NCBI RefSeq assembly: GCF_029667115.1
Contig: NZ_JARUIU010000010.1
Coordinates: forward strand, 1 to 64,000
Origin: Jeotgalibacillus sp. ET6
GTDB taxonomy: Bacteria > Bacillota > Bacilli > Bacillales > Jeotgalibacillaceae
Length of the DNA: 64,000 nt
Direction: 5' to 3'
The notes beneath the pieces are model-generated. The model was not told the DNA's origin, searched no databases, and saw nothing but the letters and a program-made list of their open reading frames with translations. Position 1 is the stretch's first letter, and each line of letters begins with the position of its first letter. Shown here in pieces: positions 1 to 8,885 of the stretch. The position numbers and the translations under genes were made by a program.

Positions 1-202
1 CAACGGAGGCATAAACCAGCCTCCTTTTGCTCCGGGTCTTAAACTTGTCGGGTCTAAACGGGCCGCTTACGCTTTTACTTTATCCAGCTCCAGCGGCCAG
101 ACCCTCGAGGTTTTAAGTCCCAGATCAACGGAGGCATAAACCAGCCTCCTTTTGCTCCGGGTCTTAAACTTGTCGGGTCTAAACGGGCCGCTTACGCTTT
201 TA
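1..202. repeat. Tandem 125-bp-period palindromic intergenic repeat
   Basis: Bases 1-77 are repeated identically at 126-202, giving a period of 125 bp. The unit is a long imperfect palindrome: AGCGGCCAGACCC near 97-109 faces GGGTCTAAACGGGCCGCT at 175-192, and inside it GGAGGC faces GCCTCC. So 126-202 plus the bases to its left form one full hairpin element, and 1-77 is the right half of a second copy cut by the window edge. It looks like the interspersed hairpin repeats common between genes in Bacillaceae. No coding frame is convincing here. Confidence 0.8.
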
Positions 203-205
203 ATT

Positions 206-461
206 AAAAAAGCGCATAAAAATAGCCCCTTGCGTATGCAGGGACGCTTTTATGCGCGGTACCACCCAGCTTAAGAGAACGTTGTCTCTTCCACTTCATT
301 TTATAACGGAGGTTATCCGGTCTTCCACCAGGGCAGAAAACAGCTCAGAGAGTGTAATTCGATTAATCCTTTGTAGCGGTTTTCAGCGGCCACCGCTTCT
401 CTAAAATAACAGGGAGGATTCTCTACTTATTCTCTTCAATGCTTTAATATAGGGATTAGTT
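206..461 (-). promoter_or_regulatory. T-box leader, probably tyrosine-specific (tyrS)
   Basis: Read on the minus strand, the conserved T-box sequence GCTGGGTGGTACCGCG lies at 255-270. It is followed by a terminator hairpin (GCGCATAAAA... paired with ...TTTTATGCGC, about 211-257) and a T-run at 206-211. Upstream, the sequence GAATTACAC places a UAC tyrosine codon at 354-356 as the likely specifier. A tyrosyl-tRNA synthetase gene is expected to the left, as in B. subtilis where tyrS lies beside acsA, but it is outside the window. Uncharged tRNA-Tyr would switch the terminator to an antiterminator. Confidence 0.85.
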
Positions 462-467
462 AACGTA

Positions 468-497
468 TTTTTACCATATTACTTAACAGGATGTCAA
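468..497 (-). promoter_or_regulatory. Sigma-A promoter of the T-box transcript
   Basis: On the minus strand a perfect TTGACA (492-497) is followed after 18 bp by TAAAAA (468-473), with a TG one base before it (extended -10). It is placed to start the T-box RNA near 461. Confidence 0.6.
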
Positions 498-539
498 GCT
501 CCCTATGATTTCATCGTGCACATTATGCCGCAATATCCA

Positions 540-587
540 TTGAATTCCTGCAAAATATGTTATAATGAAGAGGATGTTTCAAGGAGG
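540..587 (+). promoter_or_regulatory. Extended -10 promoter and ribosome site of the PBP gene
   Basis: TGTTATAAT (558-566) is an extended -10 element. TTGAAT at 540-545 is a weak, closely spaced -35. AAGGAGG at 581-587 lies 10 bases before the TTG start at 598 and decides that start. Confidence 0.6.
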
Positions 588-597
588 ATGATAACCA

Positions 598-3500
598 TTG
601 TCAGATCGCAAACTTGCCTTTAAAGAACGCATGCTTTCTATAAAATCTGCTTTTGTAAATGCAGGTGCTGCAAAGAAATTCAGAATTTCCTATCAGGTTT
701 TGTGGAATATTTTTTTACTTCTCATTATTTTTGGAGTTTTGGGTGCAGCATTTGCAGGCGGAGTAGGTGCCGGATATTTTGCGTCTCTTGTAAAGGACGA
801 AAAGGTGCTTTCTTATGAATCCCTACAAACGGATTTATATAATTACACGGAAACTTCCGATATTTATTTTGCCAATGAAGTGTACTTAGGGAAAATCAGA
901 ACGGACCTGGAACGGGAACAGGTTGTCCTCGAAGATGTTTCTCCCCTATTAATTGATGCTGTAATTGCCACTGAGGATGAATATTTTATGGAGCATGACG
1001 GTGTCGTTCCTAAAGCGATTATGCGTGCTCTTTTTCAGGAAGTGACCAACTCTGCAAATCAAACAGGGGGAAGCACTCTCACACAGCAATTAATCAAAAA
1101 CCAGGTATTGACCAATGAAGTCTCTTTTGACAGAAAAGCAAAAGAAATTCTGCTTGCGCTTCGTGTCGAACGATTTTTTGAAAAAGAAGAAATACTTCAG
1201 GCTTATTTGAACATGGCGGATATGGGAAGAAATTCCTCAGGAAATAATATAGCCGGTGTTCAGACAGCTGCTCAGGGTATTTTCGGTGTGGACGCAAAGG
1301 ATCTGACGCTTCCTCAGGCCGCGTTTATCGCTGGACTGCCGCAGGCGCCTTTTGGCTATACCCCTTTTACCAATGCAGGTGAATTGAAATCACCTGAAGG
1401 CCTTCAGCCGGGAGTGGAAAGAAAACAGGAAGTCCTTTACAGAATGCTCCGGGAAGGTTCTATTACTCAAGAGGAACATGATGAAGCTCTTAACTATGAT
1501 TTAACACAGGACTTTATCCCCCCTTCCTCCAGTGCAGTAGACCGCTACCCGTATGTGACAAGCGAACTGGAAGACCGAGCTGTAGAGATTTTAAAATATT
1601 ATCTTGCTGAACAGGACGGCTACCCTAAAGAACAGGTAGATGACAGCCAGTCGCTTGATGAGGAATATAAGGCAATTGCCAAAAGAGATCTAGGACAGCG
1701 TGGATATGAAATTCACTCCACGATCGATAAAGATTTGTATGATGCAATGGAAATTGTTAAAAACGAATATGAAAATTATGGACCGAATAAATTGGTCACT
1801 GACATTGACGATGAAACTGGGGAAAGCGTAGAAGTAAGCGCACCTGTTCAAGTAGGATCTGTCCTGATGGAAAACCATACAGGAAAAATTATCTCTTTCA
1901 CCGGCGGCCGTGATTTTGAGCAGGAACAGGCCAACCATGCGACCAAGACCTATCGTTCTACCGGCTCAACTATCAAACCGCTTGTTGTGTATGCCCCGGC
2001 CGTCGAATACGGACTGATTGGTGCAGCAAGTCCGGTCGTTGACGTAAGCTTTACTCATAATGGGTGGACACCTGTTAACTTTGTAACAGGTCAGGAATAT
2101 GGGATTTTACCAGCCAGAACAGCTCTTGCTAAATCTCATAACCTTTCTGCTGCCAGACTTTTTGGTAAAATGCTTGCCGATGGGTACAATCCCGGAGAGT
2201 TTCTTAAAAAGACTGGACCGGAAAATATTAGCGATGCTGAATATTCATATCCTGCTTTCTCTTTAGGAGGGCTGGATCATGGATTAACCGTTGAAGAAAA
2301 TGTTGCAGCTTATGCAACTCTTGGTAATATGGGCCAATATAATGAGCCCTATATGATTGAAAAAATCCTTGATCGGGAAGGCAATGTCATTTATGAACAT
2401 GAAACCGTACCAGAAGAAATCTTTTCACCGGCCGCATCTTATGTCACGCTGGATATGATGAGAGATACGATGGTAAACGGCTCAGGTGTAGCAGCTCCAC
2501 AAACTTTAAATTTTTCAACTGACTGGGCTTCAAAATCAGGAACATCCAGTGAGTTTCATGACAACTGGTTTATCGGTACAAATCCGAATATCACATTCGG
2601 GATCTGGTTTGGCTATGATCAGCCTTCTTCAATGGGATCAGAAGCCAGCCGCCGAGCGATTACGCTTTGGGCTCAGATGATGAACCAGGCCAGAGAAGTA
2701 AATCCTGACTTAATTGACCCTTCTGAACAATTTGCACGGCCAGACGGAGTTGTTAACCGGTCAATCTGCTCCTTTACTGGTCTTCCGGCGGACGATGCTT
2801 GCTCTGCAGCAGGATTAACAGTTAACACAATAGCTACAGAAGCGTATAATCCTTCAGGAGAAAACGAAGGCTTATCCACCTCTAAATACGTGACGATTAA
2901 TGGACAGAGATATGTTGCACTTGATTCAACACCGGATGAATTTTCATCCACCGGCGCTTTGCTCAGTCCTGATTTCGCAGAAAGAATGCTATACCCGTAT
3001 GGAGGCGATGCTTCAAAGCTGTTCTCTGATACAAATGATTACTTTGATAACCTTCTGGTGGCTGACAATAGACTTGAAGATGACGGAAGCAGCCCTGGTT
3101 CTGTCACAGCAAGAGTTTCAGGAGATTCAGTTACATGGACTCCTTCAGGAAGCAGTGACGTGGTAGGCTATCGCGTCTATTCCGGAAACAGCAAAGTCGC
3201 CATTCGTAAAGTCGATGAGACACTGACTGCCTCTCTTTCTGCAGGCACCTATGAAGTAGTTGCAGTTGATGTTGCAGGAAGAGAATCTGCCCGTTCAAAC
3301 GAAGTGCGAATAGGATCAGCACCTCCTCCTGAACCGGAGGAACCTGAAGAAAGTGAAGAATCTCAGGAAACGTCAACCCCTCCTGCCTCAACTCCTCCAT
3401 CAGGAGGAAACGGCAACGGTGGCGGGAATGGAAACGGCAATAACGAAGAAGAAGAAGAAGAACCTGAAGAACCTGAAGAACCAGTAGAATCTCCTGATCC

Positions 3501-3648
3501 TCCGGAAGATGAAGAGGCTGAGGATCCTCCGGAAGAAGAAGATCCTCCACCTGAAGATCCTCCGGAAGACGAAGAGGATGGTGATGAGGATAATGATGGA
3601 GAAAACTCTTCTGACTCAAGCGAAAATACAGCAGATGATGAAGAATAA
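598..3648 (+). CDS. Class A penicillin-binding protein with FN3-like domain and acidic tail
   Basis: Bifunctional peptidoglycan glycosyltransferase and transpeptidase of 1016 residues, membrane-anchored and acting outside the cell. It has a cytoplasmic N-terminus and one membrane helix (about 33-60). In the glycosyltransferase domain, E126 sits in TEDEYFMEHDG and GGSTLTQQ is at 157-164. In the transpeptidase domain the motifs are S457-T-I-K460, S513-H-N515 and K646-S-G-T. An FN3-like domain spans about 838-912. The last 100 or so residues are Pro/Glu/Asp rich with a Gly/Asn run and no visible fold. It resembles the PBP1F/PBP2D subgroup. It starts at TTG behind AAGGAGG. A shared terminator separates it from convergent acsA. 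Confidence 0.95.
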   Translation: MSDRKLAFKERMLSIKSAFVNAGAAKKFRISYQVLWNIFLLLIIFGVLGAAFAGGVGAGYFASLVKDEKVLSYESLQTDLYNYTETSDIYFANEVYLGKIRTDLEREQVVLEDVSPLLIDAVIATEDEYFMEHDGVVPKAIMRALFQEVTNSANQTGGSTLTQQLIKNQVLTNEVSFDRKAKEILLALRVERFFEKEEILQAYLNMADMGRNSSGNNIAGVQTAAQGIFGVDAKDLTLPQAAFIAGLPQAPFGYTPFTNAGELKSPEGLQPGVERKQEVLYRMLREGSITQEEHDEALNYDLTQDFIPPSSSAVDRYPYVTSELEDRAVEILKYYLAEQDGYPKEQVDDSQSLDEEYKAIAKRDLGQRGYEIHSTIDKDLYDAMEIVKNEYENYGPNKLVTDIDDETGESVEVSAPVQVGSVLMENHTGKIISFTGGRDFEQEQANHATKTYRSTGSTIKPLVVYAPAVEYGLIGAASPVVDVSFTHNGWTPVNFVTGQEYGILPARTALAKSHNLSAARLFGKMLADGYNPGEFLKKTGPENISDAEYSYPAFSLGGLDHGLTVEENVAAYATLGNMGQYNEPYMIEKILDREGNVIYEHETVPEEIFSPAASYVTLDMMRDTMVNGSGVAAPQTLNFSTDWASKSGTSSEFHDNWFIGTNPNITFGIWFGYDQPSSMGSEASRRAITLWAQMMNQAREVNPDLIDPSEQFARPDGVVNRSICSFTGLPADDACSAAGLTVNTIATEAYNPSGENEGLSTSKYVTINGQRYVALDSTPDEFSSTGALLSPDFAERMLYPYGGDASKLFSDTNDYFDNLLVADNRLEDDGSSPGSVTARVSGDSVTWTPSGSSDVVGYRVYSGNSKVAIRKVDETLTASLSAGTYEVVAVDVAGRESARSNEVRIGSAPPPEPEEPEESEESQETSTPPASTPPSGGNGNGGGNGNGNNEEEEEEPEEPEEPVESPDPPEDEEAEDPPEEEDPPPEDPPEDEEDGDEDNDGENSSDSSENTADDEE

Positions 3649-3662
3649 AAAATAAGCATAAG

Positions 3663-3696
3663 AAAGAGGTCAACCAGAGCCGGTTGACCTCTTTTA
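3663..3696. terminator. Bidirectional terminator between the PBP gene and acsA
   Basis: A 13-bp stem AAAGAGGTCAACC / GGTTGACCTCTTT with A- and T-rich flanks lies between two convergent genes. Confidence 0.85.
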
Positions 3697-3705
3697 CTTT
3701 TTCTA

Positions 3706-5424
3706 TTAATCTTCCATAGTGGACAAATCACCTGTTGGCAGGTCCAGTTCCCATGCTTTTAGCACACGTCTCATAATTTTTCCGCTTCTCGTTTTTGGCA
3801 GCTTGTCTTTGAATTCAATTTCACGTGGAGCAGCATGAGCAGACAAGCCTTTTTTTACATGCTGGCGAATTTCTTCTTTTAACTCGTCTGATGCTTCATA
3901 CCCTTCCCGCAGTGCTATAAACGCTTTAATGATTTCTCCGCGGACAGGATCCGGCTTACCGATAACTCCTGCTTCAGCAACAGAAGGATGCTCCACCAAT
4001 TTACTTTCAACCTCAAATGGTCCTACACGCTCTCCGGAAGTCATAATAACATCATCAATACGTCCCTGGAACCAGTAATAGCCGTCTTCGTCTTTATAAG
4101 CTGAATCACCTGAAACATACCATCCATTTGGCATAAAGTATGACTCGTACTTTTGTTCATTATTCCAGATGGTATTCATCATAGAAGGCCATCCCTTCTT
4201 TAATGCCAGATTACCCATGCGATTTGCAGGCAATTCATTTCCCTGATCATCAACGATAGCCGCTTCCACTCCCGGGAATGGTTTCCCCATTGAACCAGGT
4301 CTTATATCAAGAGTCGGATAGTTGCAGATCATTTGTCCGCCGGTTTCAGTCATCCACCATGTATCATGGATTCTGTGCTGGAACACTTTCATGCCCCACC
4401 GGATTACTTCAGGGTTTAACGGTTCTCCTACACTGAGCACATGACGCAAAGCAGAAAGATCATACTTTTTCACAAGCTCGTCTCCTGCCCCCATGAGCAT
4501 TCTGAATGCTGTAGGTGCACTGTACCAGACTGTAACCTCGTAATCTTGCAATGTCTGATACCATGCCTCAGGACTAAAGCGTCCTCCTACAACGACGGAG
4601 GTAGTGCCTGTCAGCCACGGTCCAAAAATACCGTATGATGTACCCGTTACCCAGCCCGGATCCGCTGTACACCAATAGATGTCGTCATCACGCAGGTCAA
4701 GCACCCATTTAGATGTTTGATAATGCTGAAGCATGGCTTCCTGAACATGGAGAACACCCTTGGGCTTGCCCGTAGAACCCGATGTATAATGCAAGATCAA
4801 TCCATCATCCCGCTGAAGCCATTCAATGGAGAAAGATCGGCTCGCAGCAGCAAAATGCTTCATGAAATCGATATGAACTCCATCTTCTTTTACCTGTTCC
4901 CCTACTATGAAGATGTGCTTAAGATTTGGAAGTTCGTTTACAGGAATACGTTCCAGCAGTTCTGGTGTAGTAATGATGGCCTTTGCCTCGCTGTCTTCCA
5001 GGCGGTCTTTAACCGCTCCTTCCATGAAGGCTTCAAATAAAGGGCCAACAATCGCACCAATTTTCAGTGCACCAAGCAGGCTGAAATACAATTCAGGCGA
5101 TCGGGGCATGAATATGAAAATACGATCTCCCTTCTCTATGTCTCCCTGGCTTTTTAATACATTTGCAGCTTTATTCGTCATCTCTTTCATTTCTCTGAAT
5201 GTATATTTTTCATTACGGCTTCCGTCTTTGTAATATAATGCGACTTTGTTTTTTTTGTCACTTTCAGCATGACGGTCAATTGCTTCATACGCCATATTGA
5301 TTTTGCCTGTTTCATGCCAGGAAAAATTTTTTTCAGCTTCTTTCCAATTGAAGCTTGAAACTGCTTCCTCATAATCTTTTAAATTATATTTCCCATTTAC
5401 TGATGGTAACGCTTCCAATTTCAT
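3706..5424 (-). CDS. acsA: Acetyl-CoA synthetase
   Basis: AMP-forming acetate-CoA ligase of 572 residues, the same length as B. subtilis AcsA. It activates acetate through acetyl-adenylate. The adenylate-binding P-loop YTSGSTGKPKG is at 213-223. The C-terminal signature KTRSGKIMRR places the catalytic lysine at K549. In B. subtilis this lysine is acetylated by AcuA to switch the enzyme off, and deacetylated by AcuC or a sirtuin. It diverges from acuABC, so the enzyme and its control genes share one intergenic region. A sigma-A promoter and a cre box lie upstream. Confidence 0.98.
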   Translation of the reverse strand: MKLEALPSVNGKYNLKDYEEAVSSFNWKEAEKNFSWHETGKINMAYEAIDRHAESDKKNKVALYYKDGSRNEKYTFREMKEMTNKAANVLKSQGDIEKGDRIFIFMPRSPELYFSLLGALKIGAIVGPLFEAFMEGAVKDRLEDSEAKAIITTPELLERIPVNELPNLKHIFIVGEQVKEDGVHIDFMKHFAAASRSFSIEWLQRDDGLILHYTSGSTGKPKGVLHVQEAMLQHYQTSKWVLDLRDDDIYWCTADPGWVTGTSYGIFGPWLTGTTSVVVGGRFSPEAWYQTLQDYEVTVWYSAPTAFRMLMGAGDELVKKYDLSALRHVLSVGEPLNPEVIRWGMKVFQHRIHDTWWMTETGGQMICNYPTLDIRPGSMGKPFPGVEAAIVDDQGNELPANRMGNLALKKGWPSMMNTIWNNEQKYESYFMPNGWYVSGDSAYKDEDGYYWFQGRIDDVIMTSGERVGPFEVESKLVEHPSVAEAGVIGKPDPVRGEIIKAFIALREGYEASDELKEEIRQHVKKGLSAHAAPREIEFKDKLPKTRSGKIMRRVLKAWELDLPTGDLSTMED

Positions 5425-5458
5425 AAAATCGTCCCCCTATGTAAGAAATGTCCACTTC

Positions 5459-5487
5459 AGTATAGTATAAAACCGGAATTATCTCAA
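5459..5487 (-). promoter_or_regulatory. acsA sigma-A promoter
   Basis: On the minus strand, TTGAGA (5482-5487), a 17-bp spacer and TATACT (5459-5464) lie 35 bp before the acsA start. Confidence 0.75.
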
Positions 5488-5541
5488 TTTTTAAAAATAA
5501 GAGACTTTTACGTACGGCATTCGACTTATCTAAATGTTTTA

Positions 5542-5557
5542 GTTGAAAGCGCTTTAT
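5542..5557. promoter_or_regulatory. CcpA-binding cre box between acsA and acuA
   Basis: TTGAAAGCGCTTTA at 5543-5556 fits the cre consensus (TGWNANCGNTNWCA) except at the last base or two. It lies in the divergent acsA/acuA region, just upstream of a TG-extended TATAGA (5572-5577) that may be the acuA -10. In B. subtilis both transcripts are subject to CcpA control. Confidence 0.7.
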
Positions 5558-5611
5558 TTATTGAGGTATGCTATAGATAGAACCTCAATGAAATGTAGGT
5601 GAGCCGTCCAT

Positions 5612-6244
5612 ATGGACCATATGAAAATATACAATGCAAAGGAACTCAAAACAACGAAAGGTTCCATTGTGATTGAAGGGCCCTTATCAGCAAATGACCT
5701 TTCTTCCCTGGAATTTCATGAAGACCTTGTGGCTTTTCGACCGCCGACCCAGCAACATAAAGCTCTGATCGAAATTGCTGACCTTCCTGAGGGAAGAATT
5801 ATTATTGCCAGAGATCACAATACGATCGTCGGCTACGTAACGTATCTGTATCCGGATCCTCTTGAACGCTGGTCGCACGGCAAAATGGAGAATTTAATTG
5901 AGCTTGGCGCAATTGAAGTAATTCCGAAGTTCCGCGGTGCATCTGTAGGAAAAAATCTTCTTCGAGTGTCCATGATGGATGATGCAATGGAAGATTATAT
6001 TATCATCACAACTGAATACTACTGGCATTGGGATTTAAAAGGAACTGGTCTGAATGTATGGGAATATCGAAAAGTAATGGAAAAGATGATGAATGCAGGC
6101 GGTTTGGAGTATTATGCAACAGACGATCCGGAAATCAGTTCGCATCCGGCAAATTGTTTAATGGCCAGGATTGGAAAGCGGATTAAACCTTCTTCCATTG
6201 AACAATTTGATCAGCTGCGCTTTATGAATCGGTTTATGTACTAA
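5612..6244 (+). CDS. acuA: Acetoin utilization protein AcuA, protein lysine acetyltransferase
   Basis: GNAT-family acetyltransferase of 210 residues, identical in length to B. subtilis AcuA. It acetylates the active-site lysine of AcsA and inactivates it when acetyl-CoA is plentiful. The acetyl-CoA loop is visible as FRGASVGK (R108 to K114). The C-terminal part carries the family sequences TEYYWHWDLKG and SSHPANCLMARIGK. The ATG at 5612 is preferred over the one at 5621 because AGGTGAG lies at the right distance. It heads the acuABC operon, with acuB 20 bp downstream. Confidence 0.97.
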   Translation: MDHMKIYNAKELKTTKGSIVIEGPLSANDLSSLEFHEDLVAFRPPTQQHKALIEIADLPEGRIIIARDHNTIVGYVTYLYPDPLERWSHGKMENLIELGAIEVIPKFRGASVGKNLLRVSMMDDAMEDYIIITTEYYWHWDLKGTGLNVWEYRKVMEKMMNAGGLEYYATDDPEISSHPANCLMARIGKRIKPSSIEQFDQLRFMNRFMY

Positions 6245-6264
6245 TCGCTAGGAGGAAGTCCGTC

Positions 6265-6912
6265 ATGATTATAGAAGATATGATGATTCGAAATGTACAC
6301 ACACTTACTCCAGAATCCACCCTGGCACAGGCGATCGAAAAAATGGCAGAACTTAAAATCAGACACCTGCCTATCCTGGATTCCTCCCAAAAGGTAATAG
6401 GAATTTTAACAGACCGGGATATAAAGGAGTTTTCCCCTTCCCCTTTTCAACCTGCTGATTCACGGGAACTCTTTGATACTAAAGTAAAGGACATCATGAC
6501 AACACCTGTAATTACAGGACACCCACTGGATTTTGTAGAGGAAATTGCGCTGCTGTTCATGGAAGAACAAATTGGCTGCCTGCCCATCGTGAGTGATGGA
6601 AAATTAATTGGCATGGTGACTGAAACGGATTTATTACATACCTTAATTCAACTGACTGGTGCAAAACAGCCTGGCTCGCAAATAGAAGTAAAAGTACCTG
6701 ACAGAGCAGGCATGCTCTTTGAAGTAGCCGGGATCATCAGGAAAAATCATTCCAATATTCATAGTGTGCTTGTTTATCCAGATAAGAAAGACGAAAATTA
6801 TAAGATTTTAGTATTTCGCGTACAGACAATGAACCCCATGTCCGTCATTGATGATCTGCGCGAGGAAGGGCACGATGTATTATGGCCACAACTTCCCAAC
6901 CATCCGCTTTAA
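6265..6912 (+). CDS. acuB: AcuB, CBS-CBS-ACT regulatory protein
   Basis: Protein of 215 residues with two CBS domains (about 7-58 and 77-128), which usually bind adenine nucleotides, followed by an ACT domain (about 139-210) that usually senses amino acids or other small ligands. It is the middle gene of acuABC, so it probably acts as a ligand sensor for the acetylation switch on AcsA; its exact role is not established. GGAGGAAG precedes the ATG. Its 3' end overlaps acuC by 31 bases in another frame. Confidence 0.95.
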   Translation: MIIEDMMIRNVHTLTPESTLAQAIEKMAELKIRHLPILDSSQKVIGILTDRDIKEFSPSPFQPADSRELFDTKVKDIMTTPVITGHPLDFVEEIALLFMEEQIGCLPIVSDGKLIGMVTETDLLHTLIQLTGAKQPGSQIEVKVPDRAGMLFEVAGIIRKNHSNIHSVLVYPDKKDENYKILVFRVQTMNPMSVIDDLREEGHDVLWPQLPNHPL

Positions 6913-8069
6913 AAAAAGCTGTTTTTATTTATTCGGATGATCTGCTGAATTACCGTTTTTCAAATGATCATCCGTTTAATCAGAAAAGACTGCAGCTCAC
7001 GCTGGATCTGCTGCGAAAAACTAATGCTATTTCTGACGAAGATATCGTTGCGCCAAGGCTGGCAAGTGATGAGGAATTGTCGCTTGTTCATGATAGAGCG
7101 TATATAGAAGCAGTAAAGCTTGCAGGAGAAGGAAAACTGCCCGGGGAGAAAGCTGAAAGCTACGGGCTGGGGACAGAAGACACTCCTGTATTCAAAGGCA
7201 TGCATGAAGCGAGTGCACGGCTTGTGGGCGGTACGCTGACAGCTGTTGATATGGTGATGTCAAAACAAGCACAGCATGCGGTTAATCTCGGCGGCGGCCT
7301 TCATCACGGCTTCAGAGGAAAAGCCTCCGGATTTTGTATTTACAATGACAGCTCTGTAGCCATAAAGTACCTGCAGGAAAAATACGGGGCGAAGGTGTTA
7401 TATATCGATACAGATGCCCACCATGGAGACGGGGTTCAATGGTCATTTTATGATGATCCATCCGTGTGTACACTCTCTATCCACGAAACGGGACGCTATC
7501 TGTTCCCCGGAACAGGAGCAGTGAATGAACGCGGTCATGGAAAAGGATATGGATACTCCTTCAATATTCCACTTGATGCATTTACGGAAGATGAGTCTTT
7601 TCTCGCAGCTTACGAACAATCGTTCCGGGAGATTGTTGAATTTTTCAAACCGGATGTTATTTTGACGCAGAATGGTGCGGATGCGCATTGTTTAGATCCG
7701 CTCACTCACCTATCATCGACTATGAAGATTTATTGCGAAATCCCGAGACTGGCTCATATGCTCGCCCACGAGTACTGTGATGGCAGATGGATAGCTGTTG
7801 GCGGCGGAGGGTATGATATCTGGCGGGTAGTCCCCAGGGCATGGGCTCATATCTGGATGGAGATGTCCGATTTCACACTTACATCTGATAAGATTTCTTC
7901 TGAATGGCTGAATCAATGGCAAAAGGAATCGCCTGTTCCGTTAATCGATACCTGGTCAGACCCTGCTCAGCTATATAAAGAGATTCCCAGAAAGAAAGAA
8001 ATCTCAGAAAAAAATCAGCAGACTGTGGAGAAAGCACTTTACCCTATACGGTCTCAATCCAAAAAGTAA
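6882..8069 (+). CDS. acuC: AcuC, class I histone-deacetylase-type protein deacetylase
   Basis: Zinc-dependent protein deacetylase of 395 residues that removes the acetyl group placed by AcuA on AcsA. The HDAC fold motifs are clear: GGGLHHG at 137-143 with the His dyad H141/H142, and DTDAHHGDG at 176-184 supplying zinc ligands D178 and H180; a third acidic ligand lies in QNGADAH. The ATG at 6882 lies inside the end of acuB, behind GAGGAAGGG. No other start codon occurs before the conserved FIYS strand, so the 31-base overlap with acuB appears real. A bidirectional terminator follows. Confidence 0.96.
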   Translation: MATTSQPSALKKAVFIYSDDLLNYRFSNDHPFNQKRLQLTLDLLRKTNAISDEDIVAPRLASDEELSLVHDRAYIEAVKLAGEGKLPGEKAESYGLGTEDTPVFKGMHEASARLVGGTLTAVDMVMSKQAQHAVNLGGGLHHGFRGKASGFCIYNDSSVAIKYLQEKYGAKVLYIDTDAHHGDGVQWSFYDDPSVCTLSIHETGRYLFPGTGAVNERGHGKGYGYSFNIPLDAFTEDESFLAAYEQSFREIVEFFKPDVILTQNGADAHCLDPLTHLSSTMKIYCEIPRLAHMLAHEYCDGRWIAVGGGGYDIWRVVPRAWAHIWMEMSDFTLTSDKISSEWLNQWQKESPVPLIDTWSDPAQLYKEIPRKKEISEKNQQTVEKALYPIRSQSKK

Positions 8070-8097
8070 GACTGCCCGAAGCAATTCATTATATTAA

Positions 8098-8141
8098 AAA
8101 GAATGCCTTCATGAAAAAATTCATGGGGGCATTCTTTTTCT
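8098..8141. terminator. Bidirectional terminator between acuC and motS
   Basis: AAAGAATGCC..CATGAA paired with TTCATG..GGCATTCTTTTT between convergent genes. Confidence 0.85.
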
Positions 8142-8162
8142 AATTTATTCTCTTTTATCCAA

Positions 8163-8885
8163 TTACTGTTCTGACTCTTCTTCATAAAAACGATTTAAAA
8201 TTACAATTTCTACTCTTCGGTTTAACGTCCAGTTGGCAGGACCGTCATTCGGAACTTCCGGTCTTGTATCGCCATAGCCGACCGCGGCAAAACGGTCACT
8301 TTCAATCTCGTGTGAATCAAGCATATAACGGAGAACGCTGCTTGATCTGGCTGTTGAAAGCTCCCAGTTTGAGGGGTATTGAGCGGTTTGTATAGGACGG
8401 TCATCTGTGTGTCCTTCTACCCTCACGAAATTAGGAATTCCTTCAATCAGTTCCCCTACCTTATCGAGTACAGAAAATGCCTGAGGAAGAATTTCCGCTT
8501 CTCCCGAATTAAATAAAACCTGTTCCTGTAAAACAATGACCACTCCCCTGTCAGTCCTTGAAGCTATTACTGTATCCTGCAGATTTTCTTTATCAAGATA
8601 CTGCTCGATCTGCTGCATTAAACTGGCAAGCTGCTCATCGTTTTGCTCCTCACCATCCATAGGATCTTCAAAAGGAACAATAGAAGGAGAGGAATCAAAC
8701 AAGCCCTCTTCCTTGAACGATTGCGCAATTGCATCAAATTTTTCTTCATCCATTTGGGATATGGAAAATAACAGGATAAAAAAAACAAGAATCAGCATAA
8801 TAAAATCAGCGTATGTAATCATCCATTTTGGTGTATCTGACGATCGGTCCTCAACTCTGATAATCGGCCTTTTACCTTTAGACAT
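8163..8885 (-). CDS. motS: Flagellar motor stator protein MotS
   Basis: MotB-family stator subunit of 240 residues, close to the 242 of B. subtilis MotS. A short cytoplasmic N-terminus leads to one membrane helix (about 22-43) with the channel aspartate D27 in WMITYADFIMLI. A linker follows, then a C-terminal OmpA-type peptidoglycan-binding domain containing EGHTDDRP. With MotP it makes the stator channel, sodium driven in characterised MotPS pairs. It overlaps the end of motP by 8 bases, so translation is coupled. Sodium use here is inferred from the family, not shown by the sequence. Confidence 0.92.
   Translation of the reverse strand: MSKGKRPIIRVEDRSSDTPKWMITYADFIMLILVFFILLFSISQMDEEKFDAIAQSFKEEGLFDSSPSIVPFEDPMDGEEQNDEQLASLMQQIEQYLDKENLQDTVIASRTDRGVVIVLQEQVLFNSGEAEILPQAFSVLDKVGELIEGIPNFVRVEGHTDDRPIQTAQYPSNWELSTARSSSVLRYMLDSHEIESDRFAAVGYGDTRPEVPNDGPANWTLNRRVEIVILNRFYEEESEQ

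Noticed and set aside
1-202. Tandem repeats as a CRISPR array
   Set aside because: Only two copies, long palindromic units with no variable spacers, and no cas genes.
3131-3731. Two open frames on the minus strand, 180 and 122 residues, opposite the end of the PBP gene
   Set aside because: They are the complements of the GAA/CCT-rich tail and give Leu/Pro- or Ser/Gly-rich low-complexity products without ribosome sites.
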